Of a DNA stretch of 64,000 nucleotides, positions 22,460-33,091 are shown in pieces. The position numbers and the translations under genes were made by a program. The DNA comes from Diplonema papillatum (taxonomy: Eukaryota; Euglenozoa; Diplonemea; Diplonemida; Diplonemidae), in assembly GCA_030068145.1 (NCBI GenBank), contig JAPJBO010000074.1:372001-436000 (forward strand), in the 5' to 3' direction. Every line of letters begins with the position of its first letter. The first letter of the stretch is position 1. Below the pieces are notes generated by a model. It ran no database searches. It was not told where the DNA came from and saw only the letters and a program-made list of their open reading frames with translations.

Positions 22460-24125
22460 ACTCGGAGCAGTCCATCCGAGTGCTACACATGTGTAGTTTT
22501 GTTTTATTCTTTTACTTGTTAGTTGTCGACAACTTTTTTTGTATTGAGGTGTCATTCAGATGTAAATCCAAAGCCGCCCACGTCAAATTTTGTTAAGCAG
22601 CGGCTGCCAAAACTTGCCGTGACACGAAACTCGGAGCAGTCCATCTGAGTACTACACTAGTGGACAATACATCTACCAATCATGGGTCTTTTTTCTTGAC
22701 CGCCGCCGCCGATACACGAGTAAGTCTGGGTGTAGCGCCGGGCAGCTCTCAACGAAAGACTGTTGGAATCGTATTGTTTCTCGCCCCTCCGTCGGAGGCA
22801 CCAGGCAACGCTTCCAAGCGCTTATTGTGCATCTTGAAACTTGTGCACTTCTGAGCGGGTGCTTATGTTTTAGACTGTTCCGAGTTATAAGAAGCCGGTA
22901 TTTTCGAGTCCCCGGTTGACCGTTGTGCTGGGGGATCGCAAGAACGTGCTTGGAATGGCTTATGTGCTCAACACCGCACTGGTCCCGTCTGCGCCGTGTT
23001 GTGGCAGGGGAGGGTATTGGAGGGCGAGCATTTTGAAGTGAAAGTTCGTTGTAAACTCAGGGGTTTCAGATTTTCCGGGCTCCTGACTTTGGGCATTAGG
23101 AATATCCTTTGAACGCTGCAAGGTTTGGACAGAACGAGCACTGCCCCTCATCCTTTGGGATTTCGTCTAAGTAGTAGTACTACTAGTTTCAGCTTAGTGT
23201 GAGTTTGATCAAAGTAACATCAAGGCAGCCCTTACAAAGACCAGCCACAGTCAACGCCGCGTGGGTGCGGGCTTTTGATATTAAGCATCATGCTTCAAAC
23301 CCCCGATTGCGCGTAACCTGGAAGCACCCAGAGGATGTCGGGGGTACAAAGGTGCAGTTGCGCGCATCCATCCGGCAATCAGCTCGCATCGGGGAGGTGA
23401 CGCTACCCACCTGGACAAGGTGTCCTGCTGCCCCAAGTAGTACTACTAGTAGTACAACTTGGGAAAAAACTTTAGTTTAGTGCTAAGGCAGAATCTTGCC
23501 TCTCATGTATAGGGGAAAATCTTACTCAAAGGTTGAGGCGGTGCTGCCTGCCTCTCATGCATGTTTGATGCTAGCATCAAGTCTTCTTCGAAGAACATGT
23601 TAACAGAAAAACACAAGTGGGAAAAGGGGAAAGGGAAAGGGAGTTGAACTACGTAGGTGGGGTATGAAACCGTGAGGGGGGAATGTTAGTTACTGTTTAG
23701 GCAGGACACTGCCTCATGCATGTGGGGAAGATCTTAGTTTGGGGGAGGGTGTGAGAAGAAACGTGTGTATTAGCTTGATGATTCTACTTGGTCATTGCAA
23801 CTTCATTTAGTCGAGGAAGGTTGTACAGGTAAGTTAGAGTGCAGGGACCATCTCTCCGAGGAGTATCCGGTCGCCCCATTACTAAAAGAATCTGTAAGGA
23901 AATCGCGCCCCTTCAAAAGACAGGTGCTTCGTTTTGTTTGTGCGTGCCGGTTGATCGTTTTCCCACTTGTATTCACCCTGTGTCATTTTCAGGTAGGAAT
24001 TCTGATCAACCACCAAAATACGCTGCATAAACGCTGTGCTAAAACAGAAATACTCGAGGGACTGCCTTGTGCTCATTTCGAAGGAGGCTAGAGGGGGAGA
24101 AAACAATACAACTACAAAGTGGGTC
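22460..24125. other. Intergenic, repeats only
   Basis: Short AAACTCGGAGCAGTCCATC direct repeats (22459 and 22628), a GTAGTACTACTAGTAGTAC palindrome near 23438 with a related one near 23172, three CTGCCTCTCATG-like spaced repeats (23495-23720) and a block at 23915-24035 matching 5007-5130. No gene recognised. Confidence 0.5.
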
Positions 24126-24545
24126 TTTTTTAGAGTTATAGTTCGCTTGAACCCGGGATTTTAGAGTCTCCGGGTGACCTTCGTCGGATGGGTTCTTTTA
24201 AAGCTAATACGTACTGGGTGGGTTTGGGGGGGCATGCATGGCTTCTTTCGTGTACACTTTACTTGCTCGCTTAGGCGAGTCAGGTTCGAGACAATTTGTG
24301 ACCGACACCAAGTTCTCGCCAGGATAGGTGAGTGCTCTTGTGCTCCCCACGTCTTACAAGTTGAGCAGGAGTTGCCCTGTACACCGTACCGGTCCATTGT
24401 TTTTGTTGAACGCTTACGCCCGCCACTAAACCCAGATTTACCAGTGTTTCGTGTGGGCTGCAGCACATTTACCTCCTTTGATCTATCGCAACTGGCAGTC
24501 TCCTCAAGCATTTCCTATAAAGCAGGTGCTTATACAAAAAATAAA
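24126..24545 (+). repeat. SINE-like dispersed repeat, full-length reference copy
   Basis: The best complete copy: 5' end TTTTTAGAGTTATAGTTCGC, a CTCCGGGTGACC segment, GTGACCGACACCAAGT, AACGCTTACGCCCGCC, TTTCGTGTGGGCTGCAGCAC, and 3' end TTTCCTATAAAGCAGGTGC followed by TTATAC and an A-rich tail. Length is about 415 bp with no coding frame. The A-rich 3' end and many partial copies suit a short retroposon. GGTTCGAGAC near 24275 is a weak match to a pol III B box. Confidence 0.7.
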
Positions 24546-25810
24546 AAACTTGAGTTGAGATGGGCCTTCCTTCGGAGGGGCTCACACACTCAAAGTCTTA
24601 CAGTCTCACTGCGGGAATGCTGCTGCGCAGTCGTCAAGCCACCCAAGAACCAGGTGGTTGGGGGGAAAATGTTTCTTGGGTTTCGTTGGACGGGAAGTCC
24701 CCTGGACGGGTATTTCATCTTGCCACTACGCAATGTAGGTGATAGGTTTACCCTGGATGGTTTGATTCCTCTTCGTTCTTTCTTGCAGTCATTTCACCAA
24801 GAAGTATCCCGCAGACTTTACGTCAGCGAACACAAAAGGCGCAGACAGACCAGTAAGCAGAATTCCGACGTATATGCAGTAGTCGGAGCAAGCTCAGACG
24901 GGGCACGTCGGCGCTGCGCAGATAAATTTGGTCGATGCACTTCAGCGCGTTCACCTTCCGCGAGTGCCGCGCGGCCTGCCGTTTCCGCGGTCTTCCGATC
25001 CCGAACCGATCCCACGCGTTTTTGATGCCTTTTCGCGAGATTCGCGGCAACCGCTCTACCCTCACCTGTTGGCCTTCACCACGTCACGGCGTCCTAGGCC
25101 CTTCCTGTCCGCCATCCAAAAACCGGATTTGACCATGACTGTTCATGCCAAGGACACGCTTCAGCATATCGAGGACAGTGTTACAAAAAGAAAAGAGTAT
25201 CGGTGTCAGTGACAGCGGTGCCTTTGCAATCCCATTCAACGTGGGGGGGGGCCTTGCTGTTCGTTCTTCTGGAACACCATTCGTTACTGCATTCGGCTCC
25301 TTGACACAAACTTGTATAACTTGTTTGGCAGGGGAGGGGGGTGGGGAACAGAAAGCAGCGAGAACAGCAACTTGGCACGGTCCTCCGCGTCTTGGGGCTG
25401 GTCTGAGCCATGTTCAGTTGCATGAATATGGATGGCTGGAGTTTGCTTGCAGAGGTGAAAGCATAATAATATTAAAGAATACAATTTTTGAAAGAGATCG
25501 AAACAGCCAGCAGGGTTCCGAGGGCTGAGTGTTGAGGTGAGTCAGATTGCAGGAGGTTGCGCGACCGACCGCCCCCCAGCGCGAAGCTGCGGGCAGCCTG
25601 AAACGGTATTCATTTACGGTGAGCCGCGCCGGCTGCGTGCTGGTCGTATGGGTAGCTTGACTGCACGAACATGGAAGCGTCAGCAGCAAGGGGCCGAGTC
25701 GTGTGTTGCACGACGAATGGCAACGGATCATCGGCAGAGCCTCTGGTGATGGCACGAGAACCGAGACCGGTTGAAGAGCTGACGTTGGGCGTCGGTTCGC
25801 CAACGGACCA
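24546..25810. other. Intergenic before the end of the second ankyrin gene
   Basis: No gene recognised. Frames here are short and inconsistent, and several begin at non-ATG codons. Confidence 0.45.
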
Positions 25811-27055
25811 TCAGCAACCGAAGAAGTATCGCAGGCGCAGCGCTGCTGTCGAGACGTTTGACGAGTCAAAGTACCGACGGCCCCCCGCGCTTAGCAACTT
25901 TCGGTGGAGCGCTCTGCGCGTGTCGTCGCTGCATTCTGGATCAGCTTGCGCCACAGCCTGAAACGGGGTTATGCTTTGGTGATCGATAGCGTTGGGGTCG
26001 GCACCACGCGACAACAAGGTGGAAACGGTTTTCAGGCTGGCGTGCTGACACGCTACGAACAGCGGAGTTCTTCCCAGACTGTCTCGGCTGTCGAGCTTCG
26101 CCCCCTTTTGGAGCACCAGCTTCACGAACAGCGAGCCGGTCTTCCACGCCGCCGCCAGGTGCAGAGGGGTCGACTGTGTCTTGCAGTGCGGCGCCATCGG
26201 GTTCACGTGATGCTTTCGGCACTGCCGGACGAGGTGTCGGAACACTTTTCGCCCCATCAGCTCCTGCGAGAACGGACTCTGGCAGAGTTTCAGCAGCGGC
26301 GTCGTCCCGCATTGCCTCGGCGCAATTGCGACGTCGTGCCCGGCAAGTCCGTTGGCCAAGAAGCGGGCAAGTGTGTACCGACGGTGCCGCACTGCCTGTT
26401 CAATCACGTCGTTGGCGCCGAGGCCATCATCGATCACGCCGCTGGCGCCGTGGGCCACGAGGAGCTTGGCGATGTGGATGATTTCCTCGCTGCAGGGCGC
26501 CTGCGCCAGGCACGAAAACGCGGTCAGCCCGGCGAAGTTCTTGACGTTGATCTGGTCGAACGCGGGCGCCTCGTCCCCCTGCGCGTGCGCCAGCAGCACC
26601 TGCACCATCTGGCTGTTCCCATCGCGGCACGCAGCGTGCAACGGATCTTCACCCTCCGCCGCATGCTCGACTACAATCGGTGTTCCAACACTGAGCAACG
26701 CTTTGACGACATCGATGTTGTTCGCTCGCACAGCCCTGCACATGTCCTTAATATGCGTGGCCCGTCCCCCTGCAATACCGCAGGATCGTAAGTATTGCAT
26801 ACGAGGCAGAGCACATCGCATCTTGATGTCAAGCCTTACCGTCAGCACAGACGTCGAAAGCAGAGCAAGGTCAGACACCGACTTCGTCGTGTCCTTCAAG
26901 TCCCATTCTTCCCCATCGCACTCGAACTCCACCCCGTCTTGGAGGCTTCCTACCACCAGCGCTGCCTTCTCGGCGATGGAGCCGACCGTGTCGTACTCAG
27001 CCACATCAATAAACTCGTAGATTCCGGCTTCTGGAGCTGAAAGTGCCAACTGCAT
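25811..27055 (-). CDS. Ubiquitin-like/ankyrin-repeat protein 2
   Basis: A 414-residue protein starting at ATG 27055-27053. Residues 1-78 are a probable beta-grasp (ubiquitin-like) module with the F-E-C-D-G core seen also in the paralog at 2200-3564, closing with the strand L-T-V-R-L. Ankyrin repeats follow from about residue 105 (D-P-L-H-A-A-C-R-D-G-N, T-P-L-H-L-A-A-A, T-P-L-F-V-A-C-Q, S-T-L-L-S-R-G-A-D-P-N), with less regular units between. The shared T-P-x-Q-A-V ... A-G-G ending supports common descent. The protein is likely a cytosolic adaptor; partners are unknown. A diverged copy of the SINE-like repeat (27166-27237) lies about 110 bp upstream, antisense to the gene. No intron is needed. 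Confidence 0.88.
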   Translation of the reverse strand: MQLALSAPEAGIYEFIDVAEYDTVGSIAEKAALVVGSLQDGVEFECDGEEWDLKDTTKSVSDLALLSTSVLTVRLDIKMRCALPRMQYLRSCGIAGGRATHIKDMCRAVRANNIDVVKALLSVGTPIVVEHAAEGEDPLHAACRDGNSQMVQVLLAHAQGDEAPAFDQINVKNFAGLTAFSCLAQAPCSEEIIHIAKLLVAHGASGVIDDGLGANDVIEQAVRHRRYTLARFLANGLAGHDVAIAPRQCGTTPLLKLCQSPFSQELMGRKVFRHLVRQCRKHHVNPMAPHCKTQSTPLHLAAAWKTGSLFVKLVLQKGAKLDSRDSLGRTPLFVACQHASLKTVSTLLSRGADPNAIDHQSITPFQAVAQADPECSDDTRRALHRKLLSAGGRRYFDSSNVSTAALRLRYFFGC

Positions 27056-27165
27056 CTACCAGCCACCTCCCTCTTACCCCTCCCGCAAGCCTGTGCAAGG
27101 GTGATGTGTGTTTGCCCTGGTTTTGACATCCGGGACTTCTCGAACAGCACCGCGTCCCCGTGAAT

Positions 27166-27237
27166 TATTTTAGAGTGCAAGTTCGCTTAGGGATCCGGGG
27201 TTTATAGTGACCGTAGTCATAACGGTTCCTTTAAGGT
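27166..27237 (+). repeat. SINE-like repeat fragment upstream of ankyrin gene 2
   Basis: TTTTAGAGTGCAAGTTCGCT, GATCCGGGGTTTATAGTGAC and GGTTCCTTTAAGG follow the family's 5' end. The family's 5' end faces the gene. Confidence 0.65.
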
Positions 27238-28790
27238 ATTGTATGTTTGTGTGTATATCCTTGCTTCCTACTGCCGACTATTCGACTTACTTTAGCGCGC
27301 GCTCTTTTTTCCTATGTGCTTTGCCAAATCCATGGTTCTTGTGACCGACACCGAGTTCGCGTTCGCGAGGAAAGCGATCTCTGAATTATTTTGCGAGAAA
27401 AAAAGAGCACCTCAAAAAAAGAACGAACCGGACATTCCAAGCATCAGATGGCAACTACTAAAGCGACTGGGTGATGACAGCCGTGTCTACGCACCGTAGC
27501 AGGCAGCCTCGTGTCGTAACTGCGTTGAACAGAAGGCGAGACATTTTGTACTGGACAGTTGACATGTCAGTAAACGAACGGCGTCGCGCGCAGATCTCCA
27601 CGACTTGACGATGAATGTAGGGCGTTCTCGGCTTCTCACACAGGATCACCGCAATGATGCAGTGCCCACCTTAACCTCCCAACCCGAAAATCAGTTTGCC
27701 GCTGCAGAGTCGAGGTCAGAGCTGCCCTGCAGCAACTACCTTTGCAGAAAAAGGCTGCATCAGACGCGGGTTGACACGTGAGAACTCGTTGGAAGGTGGT
27801 ACGGCCGCACGCCTGTCCGGTCTCACAACTGCCAGGTATCCTTCCCCCACAGAGGAAATGATCAAGGCTAGCATCGGCAGCGTGAGCGCCGTACTCAGTC
27901 CAACCGTTCGCTTGCACACCGCGGCGCTGATGCTGCGACTGCTGCTGCCGTTGATGCTCGTGTCGCTGCTGTAGGGCGACTACGGCGAGTAGTAGCTGTG
28001 CAGCGCTAAAAAAGGGCGGATTGGAGCACACGAAGGTGTTGAGCCCGTTCAAACCTCACATGATAGGCACCGTCGGAAGATGGGACAACGGGGCTAGTTG
28101 GCACAGGAAGAGGGGTCCCTGCTAGGGGGCAGAGGGGGAACTTGGCTATGGGATTACTTTCTCATGGAGAGCCTTGCGCAGCGTATTGCCTTGTACACTA
28201 CTTTGTAAACAGTATAGGGAACGTGGACTATGTTTTGCGAATCCACGATGCAGCATTTTTCGGATCCCCATGTAGCCGCAGATGCATCCTCTTTTTCGCT
28301 TTCTCCGTTCACGCCAATCTTCTTCTTTCAGTGAACAATCGCTTGGGACTCCGGGATTTCATAGTCTCCGGGTCTGTTCGATCAGTATGGCATCTCCGGC
28401 TCCATCCTTGAACATGACGAGATCAAATGACTAAAAGGCTACGCTTTCAAATCTAGGATCGCGTGTTGGCAAGCCTTTTGTAGCCATCGGAGTTTGGGCG
28501 GAGGACTTTCGCTGTGGACCCTTCCACGCGAAATCGAGGATCGGAGCGAAAGCCATCTCCGCCGTCGCGCCCAACACGTGTGAAGCATAGGAAGATGGCT
28601 GCCGTTAGTATTGCTAGTTGAACGCTTACGCCCGCTAAACCCAGCTTATGTAGCTGTGTTTCGTGTAGGCTGCAGCACTTTTACCTCCTGTGAAATTTTG
28701 CAACTCTCAAGGATTTCCTACAGAGCAGGTGACTTGAATTGCGCAAAAACATTCTCAATGACATGGGAACCCAGGCGGAGTCATTCCACC
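27238..28790. other. Intergenic, one SINE-like copy
   Basis: No supported gene. A minus-strand frame near 27716-27960 contains a hydrophobic stretch (L-T-L-P-M-L-A-L-I-I-S-S-V) but has no ATG before it. The copy at 28318-28755 fills the right side. Confidence 0.4.
28318..28755 (+). repeat. SINE-like dispersed repeat, near full length
   Basis: The 5' end reads GAACAATCGCTTGGGACTCC then CATAGTCTCCGGGT. The 3' half begins GAACGCTTACGCCCGCTAAA and ends GATTTCCTACAGAGCAGGTG followed by A-rich sequence. The middle is diverged. Confidence 0.65.
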
Positions 28791-28799
28791 TTCTCGCCG

Positions 28800-29011
28800 C
28801 AGCAGTAGTCGATGAACGCCGTAAATCTTCGCCGTCTTGCCCGGCACGTATACGCCCGAGCACTTCGAACGAGACGCCCCGCTTCCGGCGCTCGTAAACA
28901 GCGCCGGCGGCAGCATCCTTGTGGCAAACGGCCATCGTGTTACCCCTCACAAAATGCCGACCGTCCTGCCGCTGCTTGAGGTGGAGAGACGGCCCGGCAA
29001 GCCTGCAGTTT
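28800..29011 (-). pseudogene. Broken tandem copy of the PHPT1-like phosphatase
   Basis: Immediately downstream of the intact gene, minus-strand sequence encodes the same core: H-F-V-R-G-N, C-H-K-D-A-A-A-G-A-V-Y-E-R-R-K-R-G-V-S-F-E-V-L-G. Then bases are lost at the G-G-G-R-I position and the reading shifts by one frame (the expected V-P-G-K-T-A-K-I-Y-G is found in another frame). It lacks the N-terminal region and the conserved N-D-G-Y end. The catalytic His codon survives, but the Tyr before it has become Cys. Nucleotide similarity to 29130-29290 is high, so the duplication looks fairly recent. Confidence 0.85.
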
Positions 29012-29014
29012 GGA

Positions 29015-29545
29015 TCAGTAGCCGTCATTGCTGACTGTCGTCCGCACGCCGGGCAGATGCTTCGCGATGACTTCCGCGGTGACGTCGTGCCGGAACTGGC
29101 CGTCCTTCCACGGGAACCCGTAACTGAAGCCGTAAATCTTCGCCGTCTGGCCCGGCACGTACTCGATGCGCCCGCCCCCGAGCACCTCGAACGAGACGCC
29201 CCGCTTCCGGAGCTCGTAAACGGCGCCGGCGGCCGCATCCTTGTGGTAATCAGCCATCGGGTTGCCCCTCACCAAATGCTGGCCCCCGGCCTTGATCAGG
29301 ACGTACTTCTGCACCCCGTGCCCGAGTTCGACCGCCGGCATGCCTTCGATCCCGCCCGCGCCGCTCGAAGCTCCCCCCTCGCGCATTTTCGCGGCCTCGG
29401 CGCGTTCTTCGGCGGTGGTCGTGAACGCTTGGGCGTCGCTGGCCGCCATGTTGCTTCCTTTTGCCTTTGTGAATCTCCTTCTGTTGATGGGTTCGCCCGG
29501 GCCGCGGCTGGGCAGGGTGCTGATGATCGCAAACAGCCTCCGCAT
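29015..29545 (-). CDS. 14-kDa phosphohistidine phosphatase (PHPT1/Janus family)
   Basis: A 176-residue protein from ATG 29545; a second in-frame ATG at 29449 would give 144 residues, close to the ~125 usual for the family. Residues 72-176 match PHPT1: Y-V-L-I-K, V-R-G-N, A-D-Y-H-K-D with catalytic His101, E-V-L-G-G-G-R-I, K-I-Y-G-F-S, and the family's terminal N-D-G-Y. These enzymes remove phosphate from protein histidines. The longer start adds M-R-R-L-F and an Arg-rich, nearly acid-free stretch up to about residue 31, which looks like a mitochondrial presequence; this is inference and depends on the start used. A broken second copy lies just downstream at 28800-29011. Same strand as its neighbours, no intron. 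Confidence 0.9.
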   Translation of the reverse strand: MRRLFAIISTLPSRGPGEPINRRRFTKAKGSNMAASDAQAFTTTAEERAEAAKMREGGASSGAGGIEGMPAVELGHGVQKYVLIKAGGQHLVRGNPMADYHKDAAAGAVYELRKRGVSFEVLGGGRIEYVPGQTAKIYGFSYGFPWKDGQFRHDVTAEVIAKHLPGVRTTVSNDGY

Positions 29546-30924
29546 GGTTGGTGTTCTTTTGGGTGTGTCCGACGGCCCCCGTGTGTGTCGAGGTGTCGTT
29601 CGACCTTTCGTTTGTGTGTCAAGGTGGAATGTCGCTGCGTCCACCCAAAACGAATTGGGTTTGGGTGGGGGGAGAAGGTCAACTCACCGTGTGAGCACAG
29701 GCTGTTCGCTTCCCCAAGCCAGTTCGCACTTCACGGCCCCAGTGTGTATTTGTGCGTTGCCCCCATGCCGTTCCTGAGCATTCATCCAAAGCCGTGTCGT
29801 TTCCCGCAAAAGCAGCAGGGGGGTCCGAAACTGCGCGTGCCGGGTTGCAGAAGTAGAGAGCGCAGGACAGGCCGCCCCCCGCCCCATGCATCTGCAGGGC
29901 TGCCAACTACCAGAGCGCCAAAATGTGACCTGTGCATCCTGTGGTCCAATCAGAACGCTGGGGCGACTCGGGTAGTTGTGGAACCGGCGTGAGCATCGGC
30001 GGCGTGCACGGCGACTAGGCGCGCACGGTGGGGTGATGTTGAGAAGGCCAGCTGGCCTTGAGCCAGTCCACCCCTATTTCCTGGAAGTGCATCGAATCGC
30101 CCTGCTGCTCACAGTCAATCAGCAGCCTACCACAGTCGATGCGGATCGCCATAAATTATTTGTTTTTTAACCCCAACATACCACAGTCTATCACAGGGGG
30201 TCCTAGTGGCTAATGCAGATTATTGCCATGCATTCTTTGCATTCTGCACTCCACTACCTCAGGCTGGCACAGGCGATCAGCAGTCTATCAACACTTGGAC
30301 CGGCTCAGCTGGCCTTCCGACTTTCTGTGTGTTCGGCGATAGTCGCTCAGTGCCTGGAACGGCATTCTTTGATTGGTATTCAGAGATCGGATGCAAAATA
30401 GCTGCGTGGCTCTGCAACTGCAGTGCCGGGTGGTGGAGGATGACTTGTAGCCATAACAGCGTGGGCAAGCTGAAGTAGGGCCATCTCGTTGTCGCTGTGC
30501 TCGTCGCTCTCAGGTGCTTGTGACGACTACTCAAAACGATCAAACGGAAGCTTAAAAGCAAGAGTTGGCGATAGAACATGGCGACTTTGGTTGGTTTTGA
30601 TGGTGCTGCATGGGACCATCACGAAGTACGATGCGTGGCCGTACGCGCACCGGATGGGCGGTTGCTACCACCACAGGGTGCAGTGCTTTACTCCGGCATG
30701 TTGCACCTCCAGCAGGAGCACATGGGAACTGCGGTGCTCTGTCCCACGTGTGTGTGCGAGCCTTCATCTTGGCAGCTTTTCCTCATCAAGAGCCATGAAT
30801 GGTCCATCAAGAGCCCTGACCAGTTGTTCGTACCGAACGTAGATCAAGAGCTGTGGTAACCACGTATGGTCCGAACTATGTATGGTCTGTCAAAAGGCTT
30901 GAGCAAGTTGGTGCGTGCATCCGA
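29546..30924. other. Intergenic between phosphatase and DHHC-like gene
   Basis: No gene recognised. It is less repetitive than the flanks of the core; CACAGTC/TATCACAG wording recurs near 30115-30200. Confidence 0.45.
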
Positions 30925-31629
30925 TCAAATGAACATAACCATAAGCACCATGTAGAACAAGGTGAAGCACATACAGCTGACGAAGCCGGTGAAGTAGGGC
31001 ATGTTCCGCTCCGCGATAGCTGTGCCCGTCCACGGACAAAAGTGGTCAAACTTGTAGAAGAACACGCGACTCTCGGAGCACCACTGTGTCCCCGGGGCAC
31101 GGTACGAGCCGGACGGCTCGTGATACGGCCACGTTTCGCAGTTTTCGGGCTGCGATAGGTGGAAGGGCGCGATGCCAGGGTTGGTGAGGGAGGTGTAGAA
31201 GAAGCTGAAGAGGACGAAAAGGCACAGCACGACGCCGATGACGAAAAGGGGGATGGGCGTATGTTTTCGGATGGAAGCGAGCAGCACGAGTTCGACGACC
31301 AGGATCAGCGCGCTTGTGACCAGCACCATTGGCCAGCAAGGGCCGCACGCATAGCGGTAGTCATGGAAGGACTCTGGTTGATCGGTTGCCTCGGCTTCTT
31401 CAGCATCCAACTGGACGATGGTGGCGGTGTTCTTGCCGAACACTACCATCCTTCCTACCTTGCGCCCAACTGGCAGCGGCCAAGCGGGCGCATACCGACA
31501 CAGGGAGTTGTCTCGACGGGTCCGACGCTGCGCTTCGCCCTCAGCGAGCGTCTCGACCATCTGCTCACAGTCGGCCACTTCCTCGTCGACAGTCGCCTCG
31601 TTGCGACTGTCGACGTCATCGGCTTGCAT
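30925..31629 (-). CDS. DHHC-family palmitoyltransferase-like membrane protein with DHFC motif
   Basis: A 234-residue protein from ATG 31629. An acidic cytosolic N-terminus (1-90) is followed by two membrane segments (about 97-120 and 125-148), a T-N-P-G motif in the place of the family's D-P-G, and the signature F-D-H-F-C-P-W-T-G-T-A-I-A-E-R-N (DHFC at 195-198), then a third membrane segment (about 213-233). Family members transfer palmitate to cysteines of proteins at Golgi, ER or plasma membrane. Two oddities: the second His of DHHC is Phe, and the cysteine-rich zinc-binding region before it is nearly gone (one W-C about 13 residues upstream instead of the usual C-x2-C/H-C series). The protein also stops after membrane segment 3, so segment 4 and the tail are missing or in an unseen exon. 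It may be inactive, or active in a modified way. Confidence 0.8.
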   Translation of the reverse strand: MQADDVDSRNEATVDEEVADCEQMVETLAEGEAQRRTRRDNSLCRYAPAWPLPVGRKVGRMVVFGKNTATIVQLDAEEAEATDQPESFHDYRYACGPCWPMVLVTSALILVVELVLLASIRKHTPIPLFVIGVVLCLFVLFSFFYTSLTNPGIAPFHLSQPENCETWPYHEPSGSYRAPGTQWCSESRVFFYKFDHFCPWTGTAIAERNMPYFTGFVSCMCFTLFYMVLMVMFI

Positions 31630-33091
31630 CTCTCGTTCTTCTTCCCTCTTTGTCCCTACAGTTCGCCCGGCGCGGGAACCGAGAAGTCAGGGCGCTCACA
31701 CACCCCGCTGCCGGAGCAGATCTTGCTTCGGGGCAATGGTTGATTTTAAGCCTGGCGGGGGATGATACTCTTTTTGGAAATGGGCTGGCTCCAAGACGCA
31801 ACACGCGCAGTTTCAAGCAACCCCCACGTGCTCGCTGGTGTTCGCGTGCACCCCCGACAACACCTTTTTTTGACGCATTTATTGGGCGCAAACTGATGAA
31901 CTCGACAGGTGCTGCTTTTACGTATTCCATCCACGTCGCAGCGTCGTCCCAGGTGTCTCGGTTACCATGCGCCTTCTCGTCACGGTAACCCCGGTCCAGT
32001 TTGAAATGCAGCTGTGCTTTCCCCTTCGCTTTGCAGGAAAGACAGAAAGAGGCTGAGGACAAGACGCAATTACACGAGCGTGAACGGCCAAACTCCTGCG
32101 GACTCCTCTTAGCATGTTCTTCGCTTTTTCTCTCTTTTTAGGAGCGCAGTTGGGAACGTTTCCGGAACAACGGTTGGCACACAAAAGAAATTAAACGAAG
32201 CCGACAAAAAAAAGACAGTGCTCCCTGCAGGAGACACCGTACTAGGTGCTGAACCCCGTGTACCGGCGAAGAACAAGGGCATGTTTTGTTTCCTTTTCAC
32301 TGTCATGATCAGTTGTTGCCGATCGCGTGTAGCTTCGTTCAGTGCGAGGAAGCCCCACCACCCTCTGGAAACGTTCATTTGCTTTTTCCTTTTTTTTTGC
32401 GCAGAGCCAAGGGTGGTCCGGGCCGTACACACGAGAAAGAAGACTCCTCCTCTTCCTGCGTGTTCACTCGCCGTGGAGGAGTTGGGGGTTGGTTGCTTTC
32501 TGCATAGTGCAAGCAAAGCACATACTTGCTGAAATTCGCCTTTTCCTCAACAGCAACGCAGCAGAGGCAGCGAAAAGGCATATAGCCCCAGCACCTACCG
32601 CGTACCGCTGATGCTGTTGCAACATGAAAGGCAGCGGAAAAGCAAGTGAAAGCAGCCAGAATCCGACTTTCCGGGGCGAAGCAGATAACTGCGATGCTTG
32701 CACTATATGCCGCTGTTAATAGTCCAGAGATGAGCCATACATACACAGGGGCCGGTCATGTGCTGGGCGCTGATCGCAGTTGTTGGCAGAAAAGAACTGG
32801 CCGCAATATTGCAGCTTTTACCGGTTCCGGCTACGATCGGTCACCGGGAGACGAACGGAGGACCCCGGGGGATGTAGCACACGTCGTCTACGCAGGTCGA
32901 GCTCGCAAGCAAAGATAACTAAGCCGCAGACGGGCAAGAAGGCCACACCCGAAAGAAAAGTCTCGTGTTGTTCGTGCACTCCACGTAGCTTGCACTCGCG
33001 CCGTGCGTAACAACGGGCCTTTTTTTTAAAAAAACACCCGCTTCCCCGCAACAGCTTCCGGAGAATCTCTTTGTTCCACGCGGAAACCAGG
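31630..33091. other. Intergenic upstream of the DHHC-like gene
   Basis: No supported gene. Minus-strand frames at about 31870-32062 (W-D-D-A-A-T-W-M-E-Y-V) and 32464-32700 (a hydrophobic run followed by R-K-R-R) have some protein character, but neither has a credible ATG start. Exons or relics are possible. Confidence 0.4.

Noticed and set aside
27636..28052. Possible small secreted or membrane protein (hydrophobic run on the minus strand)
   Set aside because: The frames lack ATG starts and the hydrophobic part and any signal peptide are in different frames.
31616..32746. Two minus-strand frames upstream of the DHHC-like gene, one with a membrane-like run
   Set aside because: They start at non-ATG codons, switch frame and have no family match. 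Kept only as possible exons.
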